A stretch of DNA of 64,000 nucleotides from CBDAPX01 sp965198725 (GTDB lineage: Bacteria; Pseudomonadota; Alphaproteobacteria; Rhodobacterales; Rhodobacteraceae), in contig CBDAPX010000001.1 of the NCBI GenBank assembly GCA_965198725.1, positions 3,038,001 through 3,102,000 on the forward strand. Reading direction: 5' to 3'. The translations under genes and the position numbers were made by a program. Numbering within the stretch: position 1 is the first letter of the stretch; each line of letters starts with the position of its first letter. Shown one piece after another: positions 8,877 through 17,103 of the stretch. The notes below the pieces were generated by a model. That model was not told the origin of the DNA. It searched no databases and was given only the letters and a program-made list of their open reading frames with translations.

Positions 8877-9176
8877 GTGACCCGGGCAAACCGTCCCAGT
8901 GTAGGCACGTTGATGTATTTTGCAGGCGCATTCGCGCTCAGCATCTATTTCACATTTGCAGCCGTGCAAGGTGACTATGGGCTCTTTCGGCGGGTCGAAA
9001 TATCGGCCGAAGCTCAACAGCTTCAAGTGGACCTCGAAACCTTGGAACAAGAGGTCGCCGAAATGGAAAACCTGACCCGTCGTTTGTCCGATGATTACCT
9101 TGATCTTGACCTTCTGGACGAACAAGCCCGCACGGTTCTGGGTCTGATCCGTTCAGACGAAATCGTCATTCGATAA
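8877..9176 (+). CDS. ftsB: FtsB/DivIC-type septum formation initiator protein
   Basis: A 99-residue bitopic protein: short cytoplasmic N-terminus, one membrane segment at about residues 11-29, then a heptad coiled coil (VDLETLEQEVAEMENL) and the DDYLDLDLLDEQARTVLGL end typical of alphaproteobacterial FtsB-like proteins. FtsB joins FtsL and FtsQ in the divisome and helps activate septal wall synthesis. The start is GTG at 8877 after AAAAAGGCAG. It lies upstream of pdhA, an order often seen in Rhodobacterales. Confidence 0.8.
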   Translation: MTRANRPSVGTLMYFAGAFALSIYFTFAAVQGDYGLFRRVEISAEAQQLQVDLETLEQEVAEMENLTRRLSDDYLDLDLLDEQARTVLGLIRSDEIVIR

Positions 9177-9264
9177 TAAAATCAATAATTTACAGAAATG
9201 CATAACGGCCATGTGCCGTTGCGTCATATTATCACTCGCCAGCCGCGTCCGAATCCGTTATGAG

Positions 9265-9284
9265 ATAGTTTAATGCTAAACTAT
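9265..9284 (+). promoter_or_regulatory. Palindrome directly upstream of pdhA
   Basis: ATAGTTTA at 9265-9272 and TAAACTAT at 9277-9284 are exact reverse complements separated by ATGC. The element is AT-rich, lies 26 bases before the pdhA ATG and just before its GGAGGGGG ribosome site. There is no T run, so it is more likely an operator than a terminator. The binding protein is unknown. Confidence 0.45.
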
Positions 9285-9310
9285 TTCTTTCGGAGGGGGA
9301 GTTCGCGCCA

Positions 9311-10300
9311 ATGGCAACCCGCAAATCCACGAAGAAGCCAAACGTTTCAGCCGAAGAACTGACGCAGTATTACCGCGACATGTTGCTGATCCGACGCTTC
9401 GAAGAAAAAGCCGGTCAACTCTATGGTATGGGCCTGATCGGTGGCTTCTGTCACCTTTACATCGGACAAGAGGCGGTTGTTGTCGGCCTCGAAGCTGCGG
9501 CAGGCGAAGGTGACAAACGCATCACCTCGTACCGCGATCACGGCCATATGCTGGCCTGCGGCATGGACCCCAACGGTGTGATGGCCGAGCTGACGGGTCG
9601 CGAAGGCGGCTATTCCAAGGGCAAAGGCGGATCCATGCACATGTTCTCGAAAGAGAAGCATTTCTATGGTGGCCACGGCATCGTTGCCGCGCAGGTCCCG
9701 CTGGGCGCGGGTCTCGCCTTTTCCGACATGTATAAAGGCAATGACCGCGTCACCTTTACCTATTTCGGGGACGGCGCTGCAAACCAGGGTCAGGTCTATG
9801 AATCCTACAACATGGCAGAGCTTTGGATGCTGCCAGTGATCTTTGTCATCGAAAACAACCAATATGCCATGGGCACCTCGGTGGCCCGGTCCACCAAATC
9901 CCCGTCGCTTTGGGAACGCGGTGCCGCCTATGGCATCCCCGGTGAGATGGTCGATGGCATGGATGTTCTGGCCGTCAAAGAAGCCGGCGAAAAGGCGGTG
10001 GCGCACTGCCGGGCAGGCAAAGGTCCCTACATCCTAGAGGTCAAAACCTATCGCTATCGCGGCCACTCTATGTCGGACCCGGCCAAGTACCGCACCCGCG
10101 AAGAAGTGCAGAAGATGCGCGAAGAGCGCGATCCGATCGAAGCGGTACGCAGCCTTTTGCTGACCGGCAAGCACGCCACCGAAGAGGATCTCAAAGCGAT
10201 CGACAAAGAGATCAAGGAAATCGTCAACGCCTCGGCTGATTTTGCCAAGGAAAGTCCGGAACCGGCGCTCGAAGAGCTCTGGACCGATATCTACGCCTAA
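9311..10300 (+). CDS. pdhA: Pyruvate dehydrogenase E1 component, alpha subunit
   Basis: A 329-residue E1-alpha subunit. The thiamine-diphosphate motif starts at G153-D154-G155 and runs to the IENN that ends it about 30 residues later; the phosphorylation-loop-like region YRGHSMSDPAKYR is near the C-terminus. With E1-beta it decarboxylates pyruvate and passes the acetyl group to lipoamide on E2. A strong GGAGGGGG precedes the ATG. It is followed by pdhB after 13 bases and pdhC, forming one operon. Confidence 0.95.
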   Translation: MATRKSTKKPNVSAEELTQYYRDMLLIRRFEEKAGQLYGMGLIGGFCHLYIGQEAVVVGLEAAAGEGDKRITSYRDHGHMLACGMDPNGVMAELTGREGGYSKGKGGSMHMFSKEKHFYGGHGIVAAQVPLGAGLAFSDMYKGNDRVTFTYFGDGAANQGQVYESYNMAELWMLPVIFVIENNQYAMGTSVARSTKSPSLWERGAAYGIPGEMVDGMDVLAVKEAGEKAVAHCRAGKGPYILEVKTYRYRGHSMSDPAKYRTREEVQKMREERDPIEAVRSLLLTGKHATEEDLKAIDKEIKEIVNASADFAKESPEPALEELWTDIYA

Positions 10301-10313
10301 GGAGCGCGAAGAC

Positions 10314-10560
10314 ATGGCAACCGAAATTCTTATGCCCGCCCTGTCGCCGACCATGGAGGAAGGCACGCTGGCCAAATGGCTGGTCAAAGAGGGCGACATC
10401 GTTTCCTCTGGCGATATCATGGCCGAGATCGAAACCGACAAAGCGACAATGGAATTCGAAGCCGTCGATGAAGGCATCGTCGGCAAGATCCTGATCGCGG
10501 AAGGCACCGAAGGGGTAAAGGTGAACACCCCCATCGCGGTACTGGTCGAAGAAGGGGAAA
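10314..10560 (+). repeat. Lipoyl-domain direct repeat, copy 1 (pdhB)
   Basis: The first about 245 bases of pdhB match the first about 245 bases of pdhC (11688-11934) with only scattered, mostly silent, differences. Each copy encodes the same lipoyl domain starting MATEILMPALSPTMEEGTLA. The near-identity of silent positions suggests gene conversion or recent duplication. Confidence 0.8.
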
Positions 10561-11675
10561 GCGTGGATGCCGTCCCCGCAGCCGCCCCAGCCGCCGAAGC
10601 TGCCCCCGCGCCGGCAGCTGCACCGTCACCGGCAACAGCCGCTCCGGTCGCACCACAGGTCGACCTGACACCGGACTGGCCCGAAGGCACCGCAATGAAG
10701 ACCCAGACGGTCCGCGAAGCCCTGCGCGACGCGATGGCCGAAGAGATGCGCAGCGACGACAGCGTCTATCTGATGGGCGAAGAGGTTGCCGAGTATCAGG
10801 GGGCTTATAAAGTCTCCCAAGGGTTGCTGGATGAATTCGGGTCCAAGCGCGTCATCGACACGCCGATCACCGAACACGGCTTTGCCGGGATCGCGGTTGG
10901 CGCGGCCTTTGGCGGGCTGCGTCCGATTGTGGAATTCATGACCTTCAACTTCGCCATGCAGGCGATTGACCAGATCATCAACTCGGCCGCCAAGACGCTC
11001 TATATGTCCGGCGGCCAGATGGGCGCGCCCATGGTGTTCCGCGGGCCAAACGGTGCCGCGGCGCGCGTCGCCGCCCAACACAGCCAGGATTACGCCGCTT
11101 GGTACATGCAAATCCCCGGCCTGAAGGTGGCGATGCCCTATTCGGCCTCTGACGCCAAGGGTCTGCTCAAATCCGCCATTCGTGACCCGAACCCGGTCAT
11201 CTTCCTGGAAAACGAAATCCTCTATGGTCGCACCTTTGATGTGCCGGACATGGATGATTTCACCGTGCCCTTTGGCAAGGCCCGGATCTGGCGTGAAGGC
11301 ACGGATGTGACCATCGTCAGCTTCGGCATCGGCATGCAATACGCCCTCGAAGCCGCCGACAAACTGGCAGAGGACGGGATCAGCGCCGAGTTTATCGACC
11401 TGCGCACGCTGCGCCCGATGGACCTGCCAACCGTGATCAACTCGGTGATGAAAACCAACCGCCTCGTCACGGTGGAAGAAGGCTGGCCGCAAGGCTCTGT
11501 CGGCTCCTACATCGCGTCCGAGGTGATGCAACAGGCGTTCGACTATCTCGATGCGCCGGTCATCACCTGCACGGGCAAGGATGTTCCGATGCCCTATGCC
11601 GCGAACCTCGAAAAACTGGCGCTGGTCACCACCGATGAGGTGATCGCGGCGGTGAAACAAGTGACCTACTGGTAA
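10314..11675 (+). CDS. pdhB: Pyruvate dehydrogenase E1 component, beta subunit, with N-terminal lipoyl domain
   Basis: A 453-residue protein with a lipoyl domain (about 1-78; lipoyl lysine K43 in ETDKATMEF), an Ala/Pro linker (about 83-130) and the E1-beta body (about 139-453, with GEEVAEYQGAYKVSQGL and EHGFAGIAVGAAFGG). The extra lipoyl domain on E1-beta is known in alphaproteobacteria and is absent from most other bacteria. ATG 10314 follows AAGGAGCGCG; the longer frame from 10242 runs into pdhA and is rejected. The lipoyl domain is nearly identical to that of pdhC in DNA as well as protein. Confidence 0.95.
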   Translation: MATEILMPALSPTMEEGTLAKWLVKEGDIVSSGDIMAEIETDKATMEFEAVDEGIVGKILIAEGTEGVKVNTPIAVLVEEGESVDAVPAAAPAAEAAPAPAAAPSPATAAPVAPQVDLTPDWPEGTAMKTQTVREALRDAMAEEMRSDDSVYLMGEEVAEYQGAYKVSQGLLDEFGSKRVIDTPITEHGFAGIAVGAAFGGLRPIVEFMTFNFAMQAIDQIINSAAKTLYMSGGQMGAPMVFRGPNGAAARVAAQHSQDYAAWYMQIPGLKVAMPYSASDAKGLLKSAIRDPNPVIFLENEILYGRTFDVPDMDDFTVPFGKARIWREGTDVTIVSFGIGMQYALEAADKLAEDGISAEFIDLRTLRPMDLPTVINSVMKTNRLVTVEEGWPQGSVGSYIASEVMQQAFDYLDAPVITCTGKDVPMPYAANLEKLALVTTDEVIAAVKQVTYW

Positions 11676-11687
11676 GGAGACGGACCC

Positions 11688-11934
11688 ATGGCAACCGAAA
11701 TCCTGATGCCCGCCCTGTCCCCGACCATGGAGGAAGGCACATTGGCCAAATGGCTGGTCAAGGAGGGCGACACCGTGTCCTCCGGCGACCTGCTGGCCGA
11801 GATTGAAACCGACAAAGCCACGATGGAATTCGAAGCCGTCGATGAAGGCATCGTTGGCAAGATCCTCGTGGCCGAAGGCAGCGAAGGCGTCAAAGTGAAC
11901 ACGCCCATCGCCGTGCTGATTGAAGAAGGCGAAA
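11688..11934 (+). repeat. Lipoyl-domain direct repeat, copy 2 (pdhC)
   Basis: Second copy of the near-identical lipoyl-domain sequence described at 10314-10560. The two lie in the same direction about 1.37 kb apart, so recombination between them would delete most of pdhB. Confidence 0.8.
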
Positions 11935-12950
11935 GCGCCGATGATATCGCAGCACCCGCCGCCGCACCGGAAGCTGCCCCAGCGGCTGACGCGGCCAAGG
12001 AGGCGGCCCCCGCAGGGGGCTCCGACGCGGTCGCCCCCCCTGCTCCGGCAGCGCCGGCAACGGCCGACGGCACGCGTATCTTCGCCTCACCTCTGGCCCG
12101 GCGCATTGCCGCGCAAAAAGGTCTGGACCTTGCCCAGATCACCGGCTCCGGTCCCCATGGCCGGATCGTCAAAGCGGATGTCGAAGGCGCGACCGCCACG
12201 GCGCCTGCGCCAGCCGCCGGTCCATCGACCGACATGGTCCTCAAAATGTACGAGGGCCGCGAATTCGAAGGGGTCAAGCTCGATGGGATGCGCAAAACCA
12301 TTGCGGGCCGCCTGACCGAAGCGAAACAGACGATCCCGCATTTCTACCTGCGCCGGGATATCAAGCTCGATGCTTTGTTGAAATTCCGCAGCCAGCTGAA
12401 CAAACAGCTCGAAGGGCGCGGCGTGAAACTGTCGGTCAACGACTTCATCATCAAGTCCTGCGCCCTGGCGCTGCAAGCGGTTCCTGATTGTAACGCGGTC
12501 TGGGCCGGTGACCGGGTGCTGAAGCTGAAACCGTCTGACGTTGCGGTGGCCGTCGCCATCGAGGGTGGGCTCTTTACCCCTGTTCTGAAAGACGCAGACC
12601 TGAAATCGCTGTCAGCGCTTTCGGCAGAGATGAAAGACCTCGCCACCCGCGCCCGCGACCGCAAACTGGCCCCGCATGAATATCAGGGCGGCAGCTTTGC
12701 GATCTCGAACCTCGGCATGTTCGGCATCGACAATTTCGATGCGGTTATCAACCCGCCCCATGGCGGTATCCTGGCCGTGGGATCGGGTGTCAAAAAGCCG
12801 GTTGTTGGAGAGGATGGCGAACTGACCGTGGCCACCGTGATGTCGGTGACCATGTCGGTGGATCACCGCGTAATCGACGGCGCGCTGGGGGCACAGTTCC
12901 TGCAAGCCATCGTCGAAAACCTCGAAAACCCGATGGTGATGCTGGCCTAA
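11688..12950 (+). CDS. pdhC: Pyruvate dehydrogenase E2, dihydrolipoamide acetyltransferase
   Basis: A 420-residue E2 with one lipoyl domain (about 1-78; K43), an Ala/Pro linker, a peripheral subunit-binding domain (about 132-167, FASPLARRIAAQKG to GPHGRIVKADV), a second linker and the acetyltransferase core, whose catalytic DHRVIDG contains H393. It forms the core of the complex and moves acetyl groups to coenzyme A. No E3 gene is in the window. It follows pdhB by 12 bases with an AAGGAG ribosome site. Confidence 0.95.
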   Translation: MATEILMPALSPTMEEGTLAKWLVKEGDTVSSGDLLAEIETDKATMEFEAVDEGIVGKILVAEGSEGVKVNTPIAVLIEEGESADDIAAPAAAPEAAPAADAAKEAAPAGGSDAVAPPAPAAPATADGTRIFASPLARRIAAQKGLDLAQITGSGPHGRIVKADVEGATATAPAPAAGPSTDMVLKMYEGREFEGVKLDGMRKTIAGRLTEAKQTIPHFYLRRDIKLDALLKFRSQLNKQLEGRGVKLSVNDFIIKSCALALQAVPDCNAVWAGDRVLKLKPSDVAVAVAIEGGLFTPVLKDADLKSLSALSAEMKDLATRARDRKLAPHEYQGGSFAISNLGMFGIDNFDAVINPPHGGILAVGSGVKKPVVGEDGELTVATVMSVTMSVDHRVIDGALGAQFLQAIVENLENPMVMLA

Positions 12951-12975
12951 GCCAACAACTCCCAATCAAAAAGGC

Positions 12976-12997
12976 GCGGCCCCTTCTAGGGGGCCGC
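12976..12997 (+). terminator. GC-rich hairpin after pdhC
   Basis: GCGGCCCC at 12976-12983 pairs with GGGGCCGC at 12990-12997. It follows the pdhC stop by 26 bases. Only TTGT follows, so this is a strong hairpin with a weak T tract; it probably ends or protects the pdh transcript. Confidence 0.6.
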
Positions 12998-13374
12998 TTG
13001 TGCTGTCGATTTTGGATCGACACCGTTCCACCCCAGTCTAGGTGGGTATTTGAGACGTTCGCAACGGCAGGATCGTTAGCGGACAAAAATGAATTTGCCA
13101 GGTAACAAACCGCCACATACGCCAGTGGTAAAACGTATGAGGTTTAACAGCCTGATCAAAAAGTTAGAGAGCTCAGAAAGCCTCGCTACAGCAGGGAGCC
13201 AATACAGGATAGAATAGACGAAATCCCGGCGAAAACGAAGACAACTTTATGTGGCTAGCCAAGGATGGTTTTGCGTGACTAGAAACCCTGATAAACAACT
13301 CGAAAGCTCTTCTGTCTTGCTCAATTGATAGTACTGGTGCGATATTGCGAAAGTCCAACCAGGAGCCAAACCTA
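12998..13374. other. Non-coding or degraded stretch between pdhC and the IS cluster
   Basis: No credible gene was found on either strand. The stretch is lower in GC than the pdh operon and has several short stops in all frames. It may be remnant DNA associated with the rearranged IS region to the right. Confidence 0.5.
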
Positions 13375-13508
13375 ATGCTGACCAAGTATTTCTGTATTCT
13401 TTTTCTGCCGACAATGCTAATTGGATTTCCGAAGGAAACACACGCGGAAGCCTCACTTGTTGGGTTGTGGGGTTTTGGTAGCTGCGATGATCATGAGGAC
13501 ATTGAGTT
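13375..13508 (+). pseudogene. 5' fragment of a secreted-protein gene cut by IS copy A
   Basis: From ATG 13375 (GGAG about 10 bases upstream) a signal peptide is encoded (MLTKYFCILFLPTMLIGFP, cleavage near THA), followed by about 20 residues of mature protein, SLVGLWGFGSCDDHEDIEF. The frame then enters the left end of IS copy A and stops within it. The rest of the gene is not found on the far side of the element, so it was lost in a rearrangement. The family is not recognised. Confidence 0.55.
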
Positions 13509-13542
13509 TGATCAGCCCCATCTGAGTGGTCCAATTTGATTG

Positions 13543-14400
13543 TTAGTGCATGATCGACCTTTGGTCCATCTTGACGACGGTTTCGGGAGCCGGTGGGCGG
13601 TAGCCTAGAGCACTGTGTGGTCGTTTCGTGTTGTAGTGCTTTCTCCATTGTTCGATCAGGATTTGTGCTTCGCGCAGGCTATAGAAGATTTCGCCGTTCA
13701 AGAACTCATCGCGGAAACGGGCGTTGAAGCTTTCGCAGTACCCATTCTCCCAAGGGCTGCCTGGTTCGATGTAAGCCGCCCTTGCGCCGACAGCCTTGAT
13801 CCAGTCCTGCACGGCTTGCGCAACGAACTCAGGGCCATTGTCGGAACGGATGAACGACGGGATGCCGCGCAGAATGAACAGGTCGCTCAGCACATCGATC
13901 ACATTGCCTGAGTTGAGCTTGCGATCCACGCGTATGGCCAAGCATTCCCGACTGTACTCGTCGATGATGTTGAGTGTGCGGAAAGCTTTACCATCGTCGG
14001 TGCGGCAGTGGACAAAGTCGTAAGACCAGACATGATCGCGGCGCTCTGGCCGAAGCCTGACACATGATCCATCATTCAGCCAAAGCCGCCCTTTCTTCGG
14101 TTGTTTCATTGGCACTTTCAGCCCCTCTCGTCGCCATAACCGTTCCACGCGCTTGTCATTCACATGCCAGCCAGCGTCTCTCAGTAGTGCCGCGATCCTA
14201 CGATAGCCGTAGCGGCCATACTGCCGGGTCAGTTCGATCATATCAGCCACTAAACGTTCTTCATCCGGGCGACCCGCAGGTACTTTGCGCTGTGTGGATC
14301 GATGTTGTCTTAGAACCCGGCATGCCCGACGCTCCGAGATGTTCAGCTCAGCACGAACGCGATCAATACAGGCACGACGACGAGCGGGGCTCAGAAGTTT
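13543..14400 (-). CDS. IS3-family transposase OrfB (copy A)
   Basis: The open frame starts at the -1 frameshift point near 14400 and runs about 285 codons; an internal ATG at 14250 gives 235 residues. An N-terminal helical segment is followed by the rve integrase core with the D, D and E of the catalytic triad visible in WSYDFVH, IRSDNGPEF and YCESFNARF. With OrfA it makes the OrfAB transposase. The protein differs from the copy B version at one or two residues near the C-terminus (IEQW here, IEEW there). Confidence 0.88.
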   Translation of the reverse strand, partial: KLLSPARRRACIDRVRAELNISERRACRVLRQHRSTQRKVPAGRPDEERLVADMIELTRQYGRYGYRRIAALLRDAGWHVNDKRVERLWRREGLKVPMKQPKKGRLWLNDGSCVRLRPERRDHVWSYDFVHCRTDDGKAFRTLNIIDEYSRECLAIRVDRKLNSGNVIDVLSDLFILRGIPSFIRSDNGPEFVAQAVQDWIKAVGARAAYIEPGSPWENGYCESFNARFRDEFLNGEIFYSLREAQILIEQWRKHYNTKRPHSALGYRPPAPETVVKMDQRSIMH

Positions 14401-14669
14401 CCCTTTGCCGCCTCCGCCAAGATCAGCTTGTCCAGCGTCAGATCAGAAACGGCTTTGCGCAATCGCTCGTTCTCTTTTTGCAGACGCTTCAGTTCCTTCA
14501 ATTGATCCGTGCCCATTCCGCCGTATTTTTTCTTCCACCGGTAGTAGGTCTGTTCAGTCACACCGATCTGACGGATCGCATCCAGACGCGGCATCCCTTG
14601 CCCCGTCAGAACCTCAACCTGCCGTAACTTCGTGACAATCTCTTCTGGCTTTGGTCGCTTGTTGGCCAT
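14391..14669 (-). CDS. IS3-family transposase OrfA (copy A)
   Basis: A 92-residue DNA-binding protein: helix-turn-helix (EIVTKLRQVEVL to VTEQTYYRWKKKYGGM) followed by a leucine-zipper-like coiled coil (LKELKRLQKENERLRKAVSDL). It ends GNF-stop. Just before the stop, GGGAAAC (complement of 14397-14403) is in the correct phase for a -1 slip into OrfB, the usual IS3-family arrangement. Confidence 0.88.
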   Translation of the reverse strand: MANKRPKPEEIVTKLRQVEVLTGQGMPRLDAIRQIGVTEQTYYRWKKKYGGMGTDQLKELKRLQKENERLRKAVSDLTLDKLILAEAAKGNF

Positions 14670-14725
14670 GTGTTTCCTCCGTTTTCCTAAACATAGCGGA
14701 GGACCACGTCAGTGGGGGAGGATCA

Positions 14726-15005
14726 CACAGAACGGTTGGCCGATGCTGGGCTGGAGCCATCCGTCGGCAGCGTTGGTGACAGCTATGACAATGCACTGGC
14801 TGAGACGATCATCGGCCTCTTCAAAACCGAAGTCATCAATCAACTAGGTCCGTGGAAGTCCAAGGATCAGGTCGAATGGGAAACCCTGCTATGGGTGGAC
14901 TGGTTCAACAAAGAGCGCCTGCTTGAACCACTCGGGTACATCACGCCAATCGAAGCCGAGGAGAGATACGAAGAAGCCTTGAAGTCAGACAAAATCGCAG
15001 CTTGA
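14726..15005 (+). pseudogene. Truncated IS3-family transposase (OrfB C-terminus)
   Basis: About 93 residues of the rve core survive, with the catalytic Glu in DSYDNALAETI and the typical WVDWFNKERLLEPLGYITP ending. There is no start and no DDE N-terminal half, so it cannot act. A GTG in the IS copy A end (14712) makes the frame look longer, but those codons belong to IS copy A. Confidence 0.8.
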
Positions 15006-15046
15006 AATACGAACTCAATAGTCTCCGGCAAACAAGGGGCGGTTCA
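14726..15046 (+). mobile_element. Right-end remnant of an older IS3-family element
   Basis: What remains is the C-terminal about 93 residues of an OrfB transposase on the plus strand (14726-15005), beginning ERLADAGLEPSVGSVGDSY and ending IAA-stop, plus about 40 bases of terminal sequence ending GGGGCGGTTCA at about 15046. The transposase is only distantly similar to that of IS copy A and runs in the opposite direction. Its left part is missing and is replaced by IS copy A. Confidence 0.75.
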
Positions 15047-15273
15047 CGGCAGCCACATCAGCGGCTCTTGCACCAATCGCTTCTGCAGCACTTCTGCATT
15101 CCTTTGATTATGATAATTCCGGTGAATTAAGCTTCGATGAGTTGCTTGGCGAACGACTGCCAACGGCTTTTCTTGCGGCTGACCATGAGGGATTTCGGTT
15201 ATTCGACTGGATCGGCGCGATCTCCCTAGGCGCACACGCTGCAGCAGGGGCTGGTGCAGCATTGTTGCCTTGA
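15047..15273 (+). pseudogene. 3' fragment of an unknown gene with an EF-hand-like motif
   Basis: Directly after the IS remnant, the frame ending TGA 15271-15273 encodes about 75 residues with a coding look: ...LLHSFDYDNSGELSFDELLGERL... then an aromatic stretch and an Ala/Gly-rich end. DYDNSGELSFDEL fits a single EF-hand calcium loop (D-x-D-x-S-G-x-L-x-x-x-E-like). There is no start; the N-terminal part was lost to the IS. The parent family is not recognised. Confidence 0.45.
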
Positions 15274-15536
15274 GTTAAACAGAAAACAGCGGATTTCTTT
15301 CGCCCCAGCCAACTGACTATTCTGTGTCTTCGGTACTATTAGAAATCCGATGAAACACTCAGCTTCCCACCTATTCCTGTAACTTTGTTAGAGAAACCTC
15401 TAATCAGTGGCCTAGGCACAAGCGGCTAGCCCCCCGCCCTTATCGACGTTTTCTGTTTCCAAACAAACACCGCCAAAAACTCTGGCGCATTCGGCTGGCT
15501 TTGCTAGGCTGACACCACTCAACCTTCGGTGGATTG
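15274..15536. other. Intergenic stretch, nothing recognised
   Basis: No gene, hairpin with T tract or RNA was seen. It precedes the membrane protein gene and probably holds its promoter. Confidence 0.4.
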
Positions 15537-16193
15537 GTGGACGTCGTGGAATCGCTCGACCCGCAAGGCGAAATACTCAACCTGCTCTTTGAGTTGCACA
15601 AGTTTCATCTCGAAACCGTGCGCGATCTGACAGAGCAGCGCATTCAGGGGATGACCGCCTATGTGGTCGGCATTGCTGTGCTGACCGCCTTTTACATCAA
15701 TCGACCCGTCGAAGAGCATCACAGCCATACCGCCTATCGCGGGCTGGTGGTGACGGCGACGGTTTTGATGGTCGTGTTTCACACCCATTGGTGGTTCTAC
15801 ATCTACGAAAACATCAGTTGGGCCGACGATTACTTTAACGAGATGGAACAACAGCTGATCGAAACAGAGGCCGGCACCACGGCGGGGGCGCACCCGCAGC
15901 GTCCGTTCAAACCGGAGACCGGTCCGGGCGCTGCACCTTGTGCCAACCCGTCCGAAGTTGAACCCTGTTGGCGCGCGCAAAACGACGCTGAAATCGCGGC
16001 CGTCTGGTGTCATCAGCCGGTCGCGACGCCCCGCGCGGAATGGTCGGCCTGTCGCGACAGGATTTCGACGCTCAATATCATCTTTGCCAGCCGTCAACTG
16101 AATGTCTGGACCGTCTGTATTCTGGTCTTTGGGGCGCTGGCCTTATGGTACTCTCGCACGCGCCAACGACCCCATTTGGCACCGAAAAGCTAG
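15537..16193 (+). CDS. Hypothetical membrane protein
   Basis: About 218 residues with two membrane segments near the N-terminal half (MTAYVVGIAVLTAFYI and GLVVTATVLMVVFHTHWWF), a polar middle section rich in Pro/Glu/Cys and a third segment near the C-terminus (LNVWTVCILVFGALALWY). Start is uncertain: TTG 15534, GTG 15537 and GTG 15546 are all possible and there is no clear ribosome site. Not recognised. It ends convergent with cysE. Confidence 0.55.
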   Translation: MDVVESLDPQGEILNLLFELHKFHLETVRDLTEQRIQGMTAYVVGIAVLTAFYINRPVEEHHSHTAYRGLVVTATVLMVVFHTHWWFYIYENISWADDYFNEMEQQLIETEAGTTAGAHPQRPFKPETGPGAAPCANPSEVEPCWRAQNDAEIAAVWCHQPVATPRAEWSACRDRISTLNIIFASRQLNVWTVCILVFGALALWYSRTRQRPHLAPKS

Positions 16194-16217
16194 GCAAGAC
16201 CGGAACGCGGCTTTGGC

Positions 16218-17027
16218 TTAGGGCTTTACGCCAAACATCTGATTCATGAGAACAGAGGGCTGATCGCACCCGGCCTCGCCCACGATCTTGGCCGGGATCC
16301 CGGCGACCGTTTTGCAGGGCGGCACCTCTTGCAAAACCACGGAGCCTGCGGCGATGCGGCTGCAATGGCCGACCTTGATATTGCCCAGAACCTTGGCGCC
16401 CGCGCCGATCAGAACACCGTCGCCAATCTTGGGGTGCCGGTCTTCCTCTTCCTTGCCGGTGCCACCCAAGGTGACCGAGTGCAGCATCGAGACGTTGTCG
16501 CCGACCACCGCCGTTTCGCCGATCACGATGGAATGGGCGTGGTCGATCATCAACCCTTTGCCGATCTTGGCGGCCGGGTGAATGTCGATGCCGAAAATCT
16601 CGGAAATCCGCATTTGAAAGAAATAGGCCAGATCCCGTTTGCCCTGGGTCCACAGCCAATGCGCCACGCGGTAGCATTGCGTCGCCTGATAGCCTTTGAA
16701 ATAGAGGATCGGCTGCAACAGCCGGTGGCAGGCCGGATCGCGCTCATAGATCGCGACAAGGTCGGCGCGCGCCGCGTCGACCAGTTCGGGCGCGGTTTCA
16801 TAGGCTTCGTCTGCAATCTCGCGCAGGATCACCATCGACATTTCGTTCGAGGCAAGTTTGGCCGCTATCCGGTAACTCAGAGCTTTGTCGATGGATTTAT
16901 GGTGCAGGATACACGCATGGACCAACCCGCCGATCAGGGGTTCGTCACCCACTGCATCCACCGCTTCTTCGGTGATCCGGTCCCAAACAGGGTCCAGCGT
17001 CGTCAAGTTTGTCTGCATCTCAGCCAT
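16218..17027 (-). CDS. cysE: Serine O-acetyltransferase
   Basis: A 269-residue CysE: N-terminal helical domain (about 1-140) and a left-handed beta-helix of hexapeptide repeats (about 150-245), with DHAHSIVIGETAVVGDN and HSVTLGGTGKE carrying the active-site His and Asp region. It makes O-acetylserine for cysteine synthesis. ATG 17027 follows AGGAAAGGA; the longer frame to 17186 lacks support. cysE beside the GTA cluster is a known Rhodobacterales arrangement. It is divergent from the DksA-like gene. Confidence 0.93.
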   Translation of the reverse strand: MAEMQTNLTTLDPVWDRITEEAVDAVGDEPLIGGLVHACILHHKSIDKALSYRIAAKLASNEMSMVILREIADEAYETAPELVDAARADLVAIYERDPACHRLLQPILYFKGYQATQCYRVAHWLWTQGKRDLAYFFQMRISEIFGIDIHPAAKIGKGLMIDHAHSIVIGETAVVGDNVSMLHSVTLGGTGKEEEDRHPKIGDGVLIGAGAKVLGNIKVGHCSRIAAGSVVLQEVPPCKTVAGIPAKIVGEAGCDQPSVLMNQMFGVKP

Positions 17028-17103
17028 AGCAAAGCATCCTTTCCTGAGCTTAGGATACCCGTGTAAGGCCAAAAATACCAAACGCAAACCTGTGATAGCA
17101 TCC

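Larger units (their letters stand above)
13509..14725 (-). mobile_element. IS3-family insertion sequence, copy A
   Basis: A 1,217-base element with two overlapping transposase frames on the minus strand. The ends are imperfect inverted repeats: TGATC..CCCCA.CTGA.GTGGTCC on the left and its complement on the right, with TG/CA termini. Copy B at 50420-51635 is nearly identical and in the same direction. No target duplication is visible (GTT on the left, CAC on the right), and the flanks are fragments of different things, so this copy is at a rearranged site. Confidence 0.88.

Noticed and set aside
10626..11660. 344-codon open frame on the minus strand
   Set aside because: It is antisense to pdhB; such long shadows are usual in GC-rich genes, and its residues (many His, Arg, Gly) resemble no protein.
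14712..14725. Start of the truncated transposase inside IS copy A
   Set aside because: The GTG belongs to the IS copy A end; the transposase fragment has no true start.
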